A stretch of DNA of 64,000 bases from Lusitaniella coriacea LEGE 07157 (GCF_015207425.1 NZ_JADEWZ010000011.1:1-64000), one strand, 5' to 3'. Shown: positions 54,586-62,730, counted from the stretch's first letter. Made by a program: numbers and translations. The notes: generated by a model from the sequence alone, not told the origin.

Positions 54586-55683
54586 ATGAGTAATCTAACA
54601 ATGGATTCTCTCTTGGATTTTGAAGCATTGCCCTTAGACACCATTCCCCTACTCGATTCCCATATCGATCGCGCGATTCAATTGAGTGGAGAGATCGAAG
54701 AACCCGCGCAACAGTGGCAAGGATACCTCAATGGATTGGCAATGTTCGCTTTCGAGCAATGGTTACTCGATCGCGCGCCGGACATTTCCGTGAGTCGAGA
54801 ACAGTGTGGCGATTGTTTGGATATTGCCGCTCAATTGCGCGTCCAAGGCTTTAAATTGTACCTAATGGCAACGGGAAGTTTAGGAGATGACGCGATCGCG
54901 ATTCCCCAAGATTTAGTGGATACCGAACGCGCCGCACACCTCTACGTCGCCCTTGAAGTGGTGGAAGAATTAGAAATTGCTAGAATTCGCGCTTTTATCC
55001 GCCGCGATCGTTTGGTAGAGCAGGAAACCAAAGATGCAGCCACCCAATCCTATCAACTCTCCCTCAATGAGTGGGATACCGATGCGGATAACTTGCTTCT
55101 TTACCTGCGCTGTCTCGATCCCGTCGCAATTCCTCTCCCGGTTCCCAGACAACGGAGCGTTAATGTGGGATTGTGGTTGCGCGATCGCGTGGATGACGTT
55201 GCACAAGAGTTGTCTTGGGTTTTGCTTCCTGCCTTTGGAGGAGGAAATTTAGCCGCCGCGAGTGGGATGCGCTCTTCGGTTGACGAACTCGATCGCCTGC
55301 TGGGAGAAATTCAACGCAGTGGGATGCGAGGGATTTGCGAGATGTCGGTGAATGCGCGAGGGGGATTTCGCGATTTTGTCGTTGGGGATGTGCAACTGCG
55401 CCTTTATGCGGTGACGTGGGACGCGATCGCGCCGGATAATGTACCAGAATGGCAATTATTGTTAGTCTTGGGAACGCCTTCGGGAGAAAAGCTACCTGAT
55501 GGAACTCGTTTGACGGTTCGAGACGATACTCAAATTTTGCTCGAACAAACAATGGATCTAACCCAAACTGCGCCTTACCTGTATAGTCGCGTCGCGGGGA
55601 CTTGGGATGAAACGTTTACCCTTTCCATCGAGCTGAATAATGGTGAGAGTGTCACGTTACCGCCTTTTAGTTTTCGTCCATAA
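54586..55683 (+). CDS. DUF1822 family protein
   Basis: A 365-residue protein of the DUF1822 family. QQWQGYLNGLAMFAFEQWLLDRAPDI and VNVGLWLRDRVDDVAQELSWVLLP match the family. In cyanobacteria this family usually lies just upstream of CHAT-CHASE2 genes, as here (CHAT-CHASE2 starts at 56000). The AGGAG in ACAGGAGTC precedes the ATG at 54586. Function unknown, soluble. Confidence 0.88.
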   Translation: MSNLTMDSLLDFEALPLDTIPLLDSHIDRAIQLSGEIEEPAQQWQGYLNGLAMFAFEQWLLDRAPDISVSREQCGDCLDIAAQLRVQGFKLYLMATGSLGDDAIAIPQDLVDTERAAHLYVALEVVEELEIARIRAFIRRDRLVEQETKDAATQSYQLSLNEWDTDADNLLLYLRCLDPVAIPLPVPRQRSVNVGLWLRDRVDDVAQELSWVLLPAFGGGNLAAASGMRSSVDELDRLLGEIQRSGMRGICEMSVNARGGFRDFVVGDVQLRLYAVTWDAIAPDNVPEWQLLLVLGTPSGEKLPDGTRLTVRDDTQILLEQTMDLTQTAPYLYSRVAGTWDETFTLSIELNNGESVTLPPFSFRP

Positions 55684-55999
55684 ACCCTATCGTCGCGATC
55701 GCGTTCGACTAAAACGCATTTAAATCGTGCTTTAAGCTAAAACATATCGAATTACTGATGACGCTCAATAAAGATACGCCTGATGTGAATTGCCTGAAAC
55801 CCTCACCAGGAATAGGGAATAGGGAAGAGGGAACAGGGAAGAGTAAGAAGAAATTACCGCAGAGTAAGGGTTTTAGCTTCTAATACACATTAAGCGTAAA
55901 GATAGGAAAATATAGTGATTCTCGCTTCTTATTGAAGTGCGCCAATGGTGTTTTTATCAGACAGAAAAAGGCTAGAGTCAAAGGATCGATGGCAAAAAG
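55684..55999. repeat. Repeat-containing gap between DUF1822 and CHAT-CHASE2
   Basis: 316 bp; no gene. Most of it is a composite dispersed element (55774-55900). The last 100 bp carry the leader of the CHAT-CHASE2 gene. No terminator seen; co-transcription across the gap remains possible. Confidence 0.6.
55774..55900 (+). repeat. Composite dispersed element, copy 6
   Basis: ACGCCTGATGTGAATTGCC, TGAAACCCTCACCAGGA, a heptad array (GGGAATA, GGGAAGA, GGGAACA, GGGAAGA), then AGTAAGAAGAAATTACCGCA, GAGTAAGGGTTTTAGCTTCT and AATACACATTAAGCGTAAAG. The most complete plus-strand copy. Confidence 0.8.
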
Positions 56000-58441
56000 A
56001 TGGGTTTCAAATTAAAAATAGAACGGATCGAGCAAACGTGTCGATTTGAATTGGAATGGGGGAACGAGCAACGCCTCATCAATACCCTCCGCTATCCCCC
56101 ACATTTAACGAGTTTATATGAAGAATGGCAGCGCGCTTATTTGAGCTTTTATAAGTCTTCCTTTCGCGGCAGAGTGGAAGATTATGGCAATGTCACGCCA
56201 CCGCCAATCGACTGGCGCACTCGACTGGTTGAGGCAGAACATCAATTGCTTAAGGAATTTCGGTATTGGTTGCGGGATGCAGAGTTGTTTGAAATTCGTT
56301 CCGCGATCGCGAAAACTGAATCTCCCCATTGCATCGATATCTTTCTCGCTTGCTATTCCCCGGAATTAGAACGGTTGCCTTGGGAAATGTGGGATATTAG
56401 CGCAGAATTCCCCAGTTCAGCCACTATTCGCATTGCGCGAACTCCCGTTTCCATTCGCCAAGGAACGGGGCAAAAACGCCACGAGAAGCCGCGTATTTTG
56501 GCAATTTTAGGGGATGATACTGGACTCGATTTCCAAGAAGATAAAGCCGCAGTTCGATCCTTGGAAGGTTTAGCAGAAATTCGATTTGTGGGTTGGCAAC
56601 CGGGGAAAGAAACTCCCACTTCAATCCTGCCAGAAATGAAAGCGATTGAGCGCTTAAAACGAGAAATTTGTACAGCAATTGACGACGAACGGGGTTGGGA
56701 TATTCTATTATTTGCCGGACATAGCAATGAATCTATCGCGGGGGGAGAACTCGCGATCGCGCCGGGAATTTCCATTTTCCTCAACGAGATTAAACCGCAA
56801 CTCTTAAATGCCAAAAAACGAGGACTGCAATTTGCACTGTTCAATTCCTGTAGTGGTTTGAGTTTGGCAAATGCGCTCATTGACTTGGGATTGAGTCAGG
56901 TTGCCATTTTGCGCGAACCCATTCATAACGATGTTGCTCGTTTCTTTGTTCGTCTATTTCTCAACAATTTGGCAACTCATCAAGACGTACACGATAGTTT
57001 GCTTGTGGCTTGTCAAATCTTGCAAACCGAAGAGAATCTTATTTATCCTTCCGCACACTTCATTCCCTCCCTCTTTCGCCATCCCGCCGCCGATTTATAC
57101 CAAATTCCTCCAAAAAAAGGTATTAAAAAAGAAATTCTGCGGTTATTTTGTCCCAAACTCTTAGAAGGTGTTGCATTGGGAGGATTAACGCTGTTGAGTC
57201 TCTTTCTCCCCATTCAAGATCGCCTGTTAGAACAGCGCGTTCTCACTCAGGCGAAATATCGCCAAGCCACCCAACAATTCGCCGTCAGCAACCCGCCTCC
57301 CGTTCTTTTAATCTCCATTGACGAAGAATCAATTCGGAAAGCGGGTTTGATCGATCCCAACCCAATGGATCGCGCCTATCTCGCGCAGATTGTCGAACAA
57401 CTGACGGCGCAGGATGCAAGGGTTGTGGGACTTGATTATTTGTTAGATCGTTCCCATAAAGAGCGCGATCGCGTCCTCGCAAAAACCCTGCAATCCGCAG
57501 TGCAAAAACAACCTCACTCCACAACCTTTGTGTTCGCCTCTGTATATAATTCAATTTCGGGATGGATGGATGTTGCGCCGGAAATTGCCAGTTCAAATTG
57601 GAGTCTCAACGGTCAAGTTAATATCGCACAATGGAACGTACCCCTCATCCCACCCACAGAATCGCGCGATCATCGTTTACCCTTCAGCTATCTCCTTGCA
57701 TTGGCGCACGACAGCTATTCCGACACCGCCTCACACCCCCAATTGAATTCGCAAACAGACTTGTTCGCACAAATTCGCACCTCCCTTCAATCCCAAGGAA
57801 AAGACTATCGCAATATCTTCTCCGCGCGATCGCGCCGCCAAAAACTTACCCATTTTTCCTACAAACTCCGCCAAATGTGGCTGCATCCCATTCTTGACTT
57901 TTCCATTCCTCCCCAACAGATTTATCAACAAATTCCCGCCTGGAAATTTCTGGAAAGTCCCAACCTCCCGGAATTGCGCGTGCTCCCCCAACAAGTGGCG
58001 ATTGTTGCCCCTGGCGGCTACGATGAGGCAGGAGTTGTGTCGGGATTTACCGATACCTTCCCCCTTCCCCCCGCCATTAACTATTGGTTCAAGCAAAATA
58101 AAGTTCCCCAGCCGCCACAAAAACTCACTGGGGGAGAGATTCACGCCTACTTCGTTCATCACTATCTTCAGCAGCGATTGGTGGTTCCCATCCCGGATTT
58201 GTGGGCGATCGCGGTAGCTTATTTATTGGGCAAAACTATTTTGTTTGGCGTTGAATTGTGGGGTGTCTCTGGCACTCAACGACGATGGATCGTTTTAGGA
58301 ATGCTGGGCGCGATCGCACTCTATGGTTTAATCAGCGTGCAAATCTATCTTTGGGCGGCGTTACTCTTTCCTTGGCTTTTCCCCTCCCTCACCTTTGGAA
58401 TTGCCGCATTTCCTCGTCCGCTTAAGGGTTTGGGCATATAG
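56000..58441 (+). CDS. CHAT domain-CHASE2 sensor protein
   Basis: An 813-residue protein. The N-terminal part includes a CHAT (caspase-like) domain with the likely dyad His241 (LLFAGHSNES) and Cys284 (FNSCSGLSLANAL). It is followed by a membrane segment near 395, the extracytoplasmic CHASE2 domain (about 420-735, LLISIDEESIRKAGLIDPNPMDRAYLAQ... GLDYLLDRS) and two or three C-terminal membrane segments. CHASE2 senses external cues, so this looks like a membrane sensor with an N-terminal cytoplasmic protease. Typical partner of DUF1822 upstream. ATG at 56000; an upstream ATG at 55989 is out of frame. Its stop codon TAG at 58439-58441 lies in an ATATAGCAGTCGCC repeat. Confidence 0.92.
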   Translation: MGFKLKIERIEQTCRFELEWGNEQRLINTLRYPPHLTSLYEEWQRAYLSFYKSSFRGRVEDYGNVTPPPIDWRTRLVEAEHQLLKEFRYWLRDAELFEIRSAIAKTESPHCIDIFLACYSPELERLPWEMWDISAEFPSSATIRIARTPVSIRQGTGQKRHEKPRILAILGDDTGLDFQEDKAAVRSLEGLAEIRFVGWQPGKETPTSILPEMKAIERLKREICTAIDDERGWDILLFAGHSNESIAGGELAIAPGISIFLNEIKPQLLNAKKRGLQFALFNSCSGLSLANALIDLGLSQVAILREPIHNDVARFFVRLFLNNLATHQDVHDSLLVACQILQTEENLIYPSAHFIPSLFRHPAADLYQIPPKKGIKKEILRLFCPKLLEGVALGGLTLLSLFLPIQDRLLEQRVLTQAKYRQATQQFAVSNPPPVLLISIDEESIRKAGLIDPNPMDRAYLAQIVEQLTAQDARVVGLDYLLDRSHKERDRVLAKTLQSAVQKQPHSTTFVFASVYNSISGWMDVAPEIASSNWSLNGQVNIAQWNVPLIPPTESRDHRLPFSYLLALAHDSYSDTASHPQLNSQTDLFAQIRTSLQSQGKDYRNIFSARSRRQKLTHFSYKLRQMWLHPILDFSIPPQQIYQQIPAWKFLESPNLPELRVLPQQVAIVAPGGYDEAGVVSGFTDTFPLPPAINYWFKQNKVPQPPQKLTGGEIHAYFVHHYLQQRLVVPIPDLWAIAVAYLLGKTILFGVELWGVSGTQRRWIVLGMLGAIALYGLISVQIYLWAALLFPWLFPSLTFGIAAFPRPLKGLGI

Positions 58442-58476
58442 CAGTCGCCATCTCTATTTAGGACATATCTTTGTAG

Positions 58477-58495
58477 GGGCGAATTGCATTCGCCC
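58477..58495. repeat. GGGCGAAT-TGC-ATTCGCCC hairpin
   Basis: Perfect 8-bp arms with TGC loop, preceded by GTAGG. Relative of the hairpin at 46853-46871. It lies shortly after the CHAT-CHASE2 stop codon. Confidence 0.75.
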
Positions 58496-58553
58496 AGCTA
58501 TGCTTGAGAGGTTTGCGCTTGAATCAATGTCCCAATCGTAGGATGTGTTATAC

Positions 58554-58613
58554 CAAATCCTTCAAATTTCCCATCATAAAAATTCACCGTGTCAGTCCTA
58601 ACTAGGGCAATTC
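58554..58613 (+). repeat. Dispersed intergenic repeat (CACCGTGTCAGTCC family), second copy
   Basis: CAAATCCTTCAAATTTCCCA then AAAATTCACCGTGTCAGTCC. Aligns with 2299-2374, which has an additional CACCGCGT unit. Confidence 0.6.
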
Positions 58614-58677
58614 AAGCGGATATTGTAATTAAGCGATAACCGCAGGTGCATCACGATAAAGTCGTCTCTGAAAACAA

Positions 58678-59358
58678 ATGTTTGAACAACAACCCGAAGA
58701 TTTACGAAAAAAAGTCAAACAGTTGGCAACAGAATTTACACAAAATGCCGATCCCTCTGGATGGTTTGAAGTACTGTACGCCGACGCGGAAAGAGATGCC
58801 CAACAAGTTCCGTGGGCGCGTTTGGCTCCCCATCACGCCGTGCAAGAATGGTTGGAGAAACACAATCCCTCCGGAAATGGGAAATCTGCCCTGGCGATTG
58901 GCTGCGGGCTAGGAGACGATGCAGAAGCCCTCTCAAGGCAAGGATTTCAAGTCACCGCTTTTGATATCTCCTCCAGCGCGATCGCGTGGTGCAAACAACG
59001 CTTCCCCAACTCCTCCGTTAATTACCAAGTTGCCGACTTATTTCACCTCGATCCTGCCTGGAATCGTGCTTTCGATCTAGTCGTCGAAGTCCGCAATATC
59101 CAAGCATTACCTTTAAAAGTTCGCTCGCAAGTCCTCCGCGCGATCGCGCCCCTCGTTGCCCCTGAAGGAACCCTCTTAATCATCACGCGAATTCGAGACA
59201 CAGAAACCGAACCCGATGGTCCCCCTTGGGCGCTATCCGATGGCGAACTCGCCCAACTTCAACAATTGAGATTAACCGAAATCGAGCGCAATATTTTCTT
59301 TGAAGGGGAAAATGATGAAGTCAAACACGCGCAAATTACCTACCGCGCCCCTGGTTAA
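58678..59358 (+). CDS. Class I SAM-dependent methyltransferase
   Basis: A 226-residue methyltransferase. Motif I is ALAIGCGLGDDAEALSRQGFQVTAFDISSSAI, with LVVEVRNIQALP and a typical RITRIRDTETEPDG-like tail. Related to thiopurine-type and Tehb-like enzymes; the substrate is unknown. An uncommon feature is the long N-terminus (FEQQPEDLRKKVKQLATEFTQNADPSGWFEVLYADAERD), similar to other cyanobacterial members. The TATAGC repeat starts directly after its stop codon. Confidence 0.87.
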   Translation: MFEQQPEDLRKKVKQLATEFTQNADPSGWFEVLYADAERDAQQVPWARLAPHHAVQEWLEKHNPSGNGKSALAIGCGLGDDAEALSRQGFQVTAFDISSSAIAWCKQRFPNSSVNYQVADLFHLDPAWNRAFDLVVEVRNIQALPLKVRSQVLRAIAPLVAPEGTLLIITRIRDTETEPDGPPWALSDGELAQLQQLRLTEIERNIFFEGENDEVKHAQITYRAPG

Positions 59359-59430
59359 TATAGCAATAGCCAGGAGTATTAGGACATTGGTGAAGGTGAG
59401 CTGGGGGAGCAGAGGAAGCAGGGGAAGTTG
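59359..59430 (+). repeat. TATAGC dispersed repeat directly after the methyltransferase
   Basis: TATAGCAATAGCCAGGAGTA, TTAGGACATTGGTGAAGGTG, AGCTGGGGGAGCAG. It begins on the base after the TAA stop codon. Best match to the copy at 15007 (opposite strand). Confidence 0.8.
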
Positions 59431-59540
59431 GGAAACTATGACTTACGCTTAATGTGTATTAGGCGCTCGAATCCTGACTCGACTGTGGTTGATTCTTTTG
59501 ATTCCCCTTTCCCCCTTAACCTTTACCCGTCAATTTCAAA

Positions 59541-60374
59541 TTAAGGTAACCAGGGATATTGCTGAAAATCTGGGGGACGCTTCTCCAAAAAAGCCTGTTT
59601 GCCTTCTGCCCCTTCCTCTGTCATGTAGTAAAGTAGCGTTGCATTGCCTGCCAATTCTTGCAAACCCGCTTGACCGTCGCAATCAGCATTAAATGCAGCC
59701 TTAAGACAGCGAATCGCGATCGGACTTTTTTGTAAAACTTCGTTCGCCCAAGTCACGCCTTCGGTTTCAAGCTGTTCGAGAGGAACGACACAATTCACCA
59801 AACCCATCTCCAGCGCCTCAGCAGCACTATACTGACGGCAGAGAAACCAAATTTCCCTAGCTTTCTTTTGTCCGACAATTCGCGCCAGATAGGATGCGCC
59901 AAACCCCCCATCAAAACTCCCAACTTTGGGGCCCGTTTGCCCGAAAACTGCATTCTCTGCGGCAATGGTCAGATCGCAAATGAGATGAAGAACGTGACCC
60001 CCACCAATGGCGTATCCCGCAACTAAAGCAATGACAACCTTGGGAAGAGAACGAATCAGACGCTGCAAATCCAAAACATTCAAACGAGGTACGCCTGTCT
60101 CGTCGAGATACCCCGCTTTACCGCGCACGCTTTGATCCCCTCCCGAACAAAACGCATATTTCCCATCCGTATGAGGGCCTGCCCCCGTCAGCAAAACAAC
60201 ACCTATTTTCGGGTCTTCGCGAACATCGCAAAAGGCATCGTAGAGTTCGACAATGGTTTTGGGACGAAAGGCATTGCGTTTGTGGGGTCGATTAATCACA
60301 ATTTTGGCAATCCCCCCAGCTTTGTAGTAGAGGATATCTTCGTAGGTTTTGGCAACTTGCCATTCAACTTGCAT
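59541..60374 (-). CDS. menB: 1,4-dihydroxy-2-naphthoyl-CoA synthase
   Basis: Crotonase-fold enzyme that closes the naphthoquinone ring in phylloquinone (vitamin K1) synthesis, needed for photosystem I in cyanobacteria. Conserved blocks: [82 protein letters not shown] and ARNYQ-like [18 protein letters not shown]. The length of 277 residues is normal. Cytoplasmic. No other men genes are nearby, which is usual. Its 5' side is bordered by the IS200/IS605 relic. Confidence 0.97.
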   Translation of the reverse strand: MQVEWQVAKTYEDILYYKAGGIAKIVINRPHKRNAFRPKTIVELYDAFCDVREDPKIGVVLLTGAGPHTDGKYAFCSGGDQSVRGKAGYLDETGVPRLNVLDLQRLIRSLPKVVIALVAGYAIGGGHVLHLICDLTIAAENAVFGQTGPKVGSFDGGFGASYLARIVGQKKAREIWFLCRQYSAAEALEMGLVNCVVPLEQLETEGVTWANEVLQKSPIAIRCLKAAFNADCDGQAGLQELAGNATLLYYMTEEGAEGKQAFLEKRPPDFQQYPWLP

Positions 60375-60404
60375 AAATTTATCGAAAATTTTGGGTCTAA
60401 AACC

Positions 60405-60481
60405 CCGTCCTTCTAGGACGGCTTCTTGCTCCGGTCATTTGCCGAGCATCCGGTATAAACATCTGGGGAAACCCCAGATGA
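60405..60481. repeat. Hairpins at the end of the IS200/IS605 relic
   Basis: CCGTCCT-TCT-AGGACGG at 60405-60421, and the perfect 9-bp stem CATCTGGGG-AAA-CCCCAGATG at 60460-60480, inside the tnpA remnant. Subterminal hairpins of this kind are what IS200/IS605 transposases recognise. On the minus strand the first is followed by GGGGTTTTAG. Confidence 0.65.
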
Positions 60482-60642
60482 CAGGGACTTGGAAACCTCG
60501 GTGTGTACGGTGCGCTTTTCTTGCTTCCTAATATACTGCTTTAGTATCTCAATTGGCGCGCCCCCAACGGAGCTAACAAAATAGCTAGGACTCCAGAGAG
60601 CATCTTTTCCGTAGGTTTTAGGGTGTCCAGCTTGCCCAAAGT
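60413..60642 (-). pseudogene. tnpA: Truncated IS200/IS605 tnpA (C-terminal fragment)
   Basis: Read on the minus strand: GKDALWSPSYFVSSVGGAPI and EILKQYIRKQEKRTVHTEVS, then a tail ending KKPS-stop at 60413-60415. This is the C-terminal end of the Y1 transposase family. The part holding the HUH motif and most of the fold is missing; the frame loses similarity near 60642. It cannot be active. Confidence 0.8.
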
Positions 60643-60643
60643 A

Positions 60644-60721
60644 GGAATTAAAACCTTTGCTGTGATGAGTAACGGTGAAAAAGCTACCAGTCCTGACTAC
60701 TCAAAGCACGATCGTAAGATC
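60644..60721 (+). pseudogene. tnpB: Fragment of an IS605 tnpB, RuvC-I region
   Basis: The 26 plus-strand codons read GIKTFAVMSNGEKATSPDYS-KHDRKI. This is the segment after GIDLG in TnpB proteins. Flanking sequence on either side does not continue the TnpB fold. It abuts the tnpA relic on the opposite strand, as in IS605-type elements with divergent tnpA and tnpB, so a large deletion probably fused the two. Confidence 0.75.
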
Positions 60722-60801
60722 GGAGTGTGTCAAAATACCGCTTTGTTTGTTAGCCGAAATAACGCAAATTCGTCAATAGATAGGAAGACTCCGAATGCGC
60801 T

Positions 60802-61560
60802 CTATACTTTATGTTCTGGATTACTAAAATCGCTTTTACAACCCGCATCCCAAGCTTCTGGTTGGTTTCCGTGCGCTGGAATCCCGTTATTGTCTTTCAA
60901 TAGTCTTGCCATATGCATACAGTTCCAAGCAAGAAAAGTAGTATTTCTGTTGGTAAAATCGTTTTCTGGGCCCCCAGAACCCGAATCTCGATAGGAAGGG
61001 CCAGGGCCAACTTCTCCAAGCCATCCTGCATCCACTTGAGGTGGAATGGTATAGCCAATATGGGATAGGGAAAACAAAATATTCATAGCGCAATGTTTGA
61101 TCCCATCTTCGTTACCCGTGATTAAAGTTGCACCCACTTTTCCGTAGTCTCGATATTGACCTTTTTCATTCAGAAGATGAGTATAGCCATACATTCGCTC
61201 CAGGACTCGATTGCAAACAGAACTTTTTTCCCCTAACCAAACTGAAGTACATAAAACCAAAATGTCAGTTTCGTCAATTTCTTTTTGAATTGTGGGCCAG
61301 TCGTCTTTGTCCCATTCATCGGTTTGCGACATATCTAGCCCAAGTCCCGCCGGAATTTCGTAATCAACAGGGCGAATAACTTTAGTTTTGACCCCGTTAG
61401 CTTCAAAAATATGTTTGGCGATATCAATGACACCTCTTGTATGAGATAAAACGGGCGTTCTATTCAGCGTACAGTTTAAAAAAAGAGCTTTGAGATCGTC
61501 ATATTTGGCTGGAGTATTTTTGCACTGATGCTCGGTTATTTTTGTGAGTTGCTCTGACAT
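60802..61560 (-). CDS. Flavodoxin-fold NAD(P)H-dependent oxidoreductase
   Basis: A 252-residue flavodoxin-like protein of the NADPH-dependent FMN reductase group. It starts MSEQLTKITEHQ with KALFLNCTLNRTPVLSHT (phosphate loop), then ILVLCTSVWLGEKSSVCNRVLERMYGYTH and LITGNEDGIKHCAMNILFSLSHIGYTIPP. Such enzymes reduce quinones, FMN or nitro compounds. The ATG at 61558-61560 starts the family-like part; a longer frame exists upstream. Third gene of a putative operon (Coq4-like, TetR, this). Gap to the TetR gene: 29 bp. Confidence 0.85.
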   Translation of the reverse strand: MSEQLTKITEHQCKNTPAKYDDLKALFLNCTLNRTPVLSHTRGVIDIAKHIFEANGVKTKVIRPVDYEIPAGLGLDMSQTDEWDKDDWPTIQKEIDETDILVLCTSVWLGEKSSVCNRVLERMYGYTHLLNEKGQYRDYGKVGATLITGNEDGIKHCAMNILFSLSHIGYTIPPQVDAGWLGEVGPGPSYRDSGSGGPENDFTNRNTTFLAWNCMHMARLLKDNNGIPAHGNQPEAWDAGCKSDFSNPEHKV

Positions 61561-61589
61561 ATTTCTTAAACTCCGCGTGTGTGCCAATT

Positions 61590-62165
61590 TCAAGGCGCTA
61601 GTCCATCCCACAATAGCGCGATCGCGTCGGCAACAGAACGCTCGATTTTGGCTTGAGGTGCGTCAAGTGTTTCGTACAAAGCAATGTTATGTAAGTAGGA
61701 CAACAAAACATCAACCGCGATCGCGCTATTATTTCCACGAACTCGTCCTAACTTTGATTCTCCAGTGAGATAATCTATCAACTTTTCACTAAGCTGCGTT
61801 GCGGGTATGCTATGCCGTTCGAGAAAAGTTGGCATACTGAACGAGGGATGACTGATAAGTGTCAAAAATACGGGCATCACCTCACGGAAGTAATTAACAA
61901 TTCCAAGGCTGATACGTTCAAGGTTTTCAACAACTTTTCCTTCCCCAATTTTGAGACGAAATATCTCGTCAAGTTGCGCCTCCGGCAGTTTCATCGCAGA
62001 AAAAAAGAAGTCTTCTTTCGTCCCAAAACGTTGATAGATGACAGCCTCAGAAATACCTGCTTGTTTGGCAATTTTTCGTGTAGAGGCATTCACACCCTCT
62101 TGGAAAAAGAGCTTACGAGCAACAGCAAGAATTTCTTCGTTGGAAATGGTCTTGTTACGAGGCAT
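61590..62165 (-). CDS. TetR/AcrR family regulator
   Basis: A 191-residue repressor-type protein. The N-terminal helix-turn-helix is ILAVARKLFFQEGVNASTRKIAKQAGISEAVIYQRFGTKEDFF. The ligand-binding domain follows. Lies between the Coq4-like gene (18 bp upstream) and the flavodoxin-family gene, so it most likely controls this operon. A palindrome 76 bp upstream of the first gene's ATG (62709-62730) is a suitable operator. The ligand is unknown, a quinone or hydrophobic compound would fit. Confidence 0.92.
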   Translation of the reverse strand: MPRNKTISNEEILAVARKLFFQEGVNASTRKIAKQAGISEAVIYQRFGTKEDFFFSAMKLPEAQLDEIFRLKIGEGKVVENLERISLGIVNYFREVMPVFLTLISHPSFSMPTFLERHSIPATQLSEKLIDYLTGESKLGRVRGNNSAIAVDVLLSYLHNIALYETLDAPQAKIERSVADAIALLWDGLAP

Positions 62166-62183
62166 TAAAATCGCCGTTCGATA

Positions 62184-62633
62184 TTAGACAACAATACCGT
62201 ACTCGTAACGAAGATCGCATAATGACAGCTCTTTCAATCTCGAAAGTTCCTCCAAGGGAAACCGTTTTTTCATGCGCAGGCATTTAGCCAAAATCGTAAA
62301 AATTCGTGGGAGACAACCAATCCAAATGTTCAATAATTTAAAGTGACCAATCCCCGACAAAACAGTGCGATGTTCTCGGTTAGCCACAGCATGGTGCATC
62401 TCGCTGAGTTTGGCTGTTGTGCCAAAAACCATCCATACGTGTGCGGCAATTTCATCTTCAATTGTCGTACCGCAAGCAAACAAGACATGAACCGCGTCGT
62501 GAGACTCAAAAATTTTCCTCATTTCGTCGGACATTTGTGCTGATATATCGTTTTTTTGCGCTTCTAAAGCGCGTAGTTCTTGAATCGCTTCCTGTAGAGT
62601 CATTTTGGATGCTGAATCAAAGTATTTGAACAT
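62184..62633 (-). CDS. Coq4-family-like protein
   Basis: A 149-residue protein carrying HDAVHVLFACGTTIEDE. His45, Asp46, His49 and Glu61 fit the HD-x2-H-x11-E metal motif of Coq4 (ubiquinone biosynthesis). HHAVANREHRTVLSGIGHFKL follows. Coq4 homologues occur in cyanobacteria, although these organisms do not make ubiquinone; a structure of a Nostoc homologue with bound lipid is known. It is shorter than eukaryotic Coq4 (about 230-250). No signal peptide. A second possible start is MTLQEAIQEL, ten codons in. First gene of the operon with TetR and flavodoxin-family genes. Confidence 0.65.
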   Translation of the reverse strand: MFKYFDSASKMTLQEAIQELRALEAQKNDISAQMSDEMRKIFESHDAVHVLFACGTTIEDEIAAHVWMVFGTTAKLSEMHHAVANREHRTVLSGIGHFKLLNIWIGCLPRIFTILAKCLRMKKRFPLEELSRLKELSLCDLRYEYGIVV

Positions 62634-62708
62634 ATTGATACTCTTTTCCCTTGAGTGGGATGGGACGGAGATAGCCTAACAAGAAAAGATTGTACGAGAC
62701 ATCCTCAA

Positions 62709-62730
62709 AATAAGCAAGTGCTTACTTATT
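62709..62730. promoter_or_regulatory. Putative TetR operator
   Basis: Near-palindrome AATAAG-N10-CTTATT (9 of 11 base pairs match), with the inner part CAAGTGCTTA. It lies 76 bp upstream of the Coq4-like ATG (62633), at a distance and symmetry normal for TetR-family operators such as GTAAGCACTTGCTTA-like sites. Binding is not tested. Confidence 0.55.

Noticed and set aside
60623-60994. Plus-strand open frame overlapping the flavodoxin-family gene
   Set aside because: Only 26 codons match TnpB (a relic). The rest is antisense to the flavodoxin-family gene and has no family signal.
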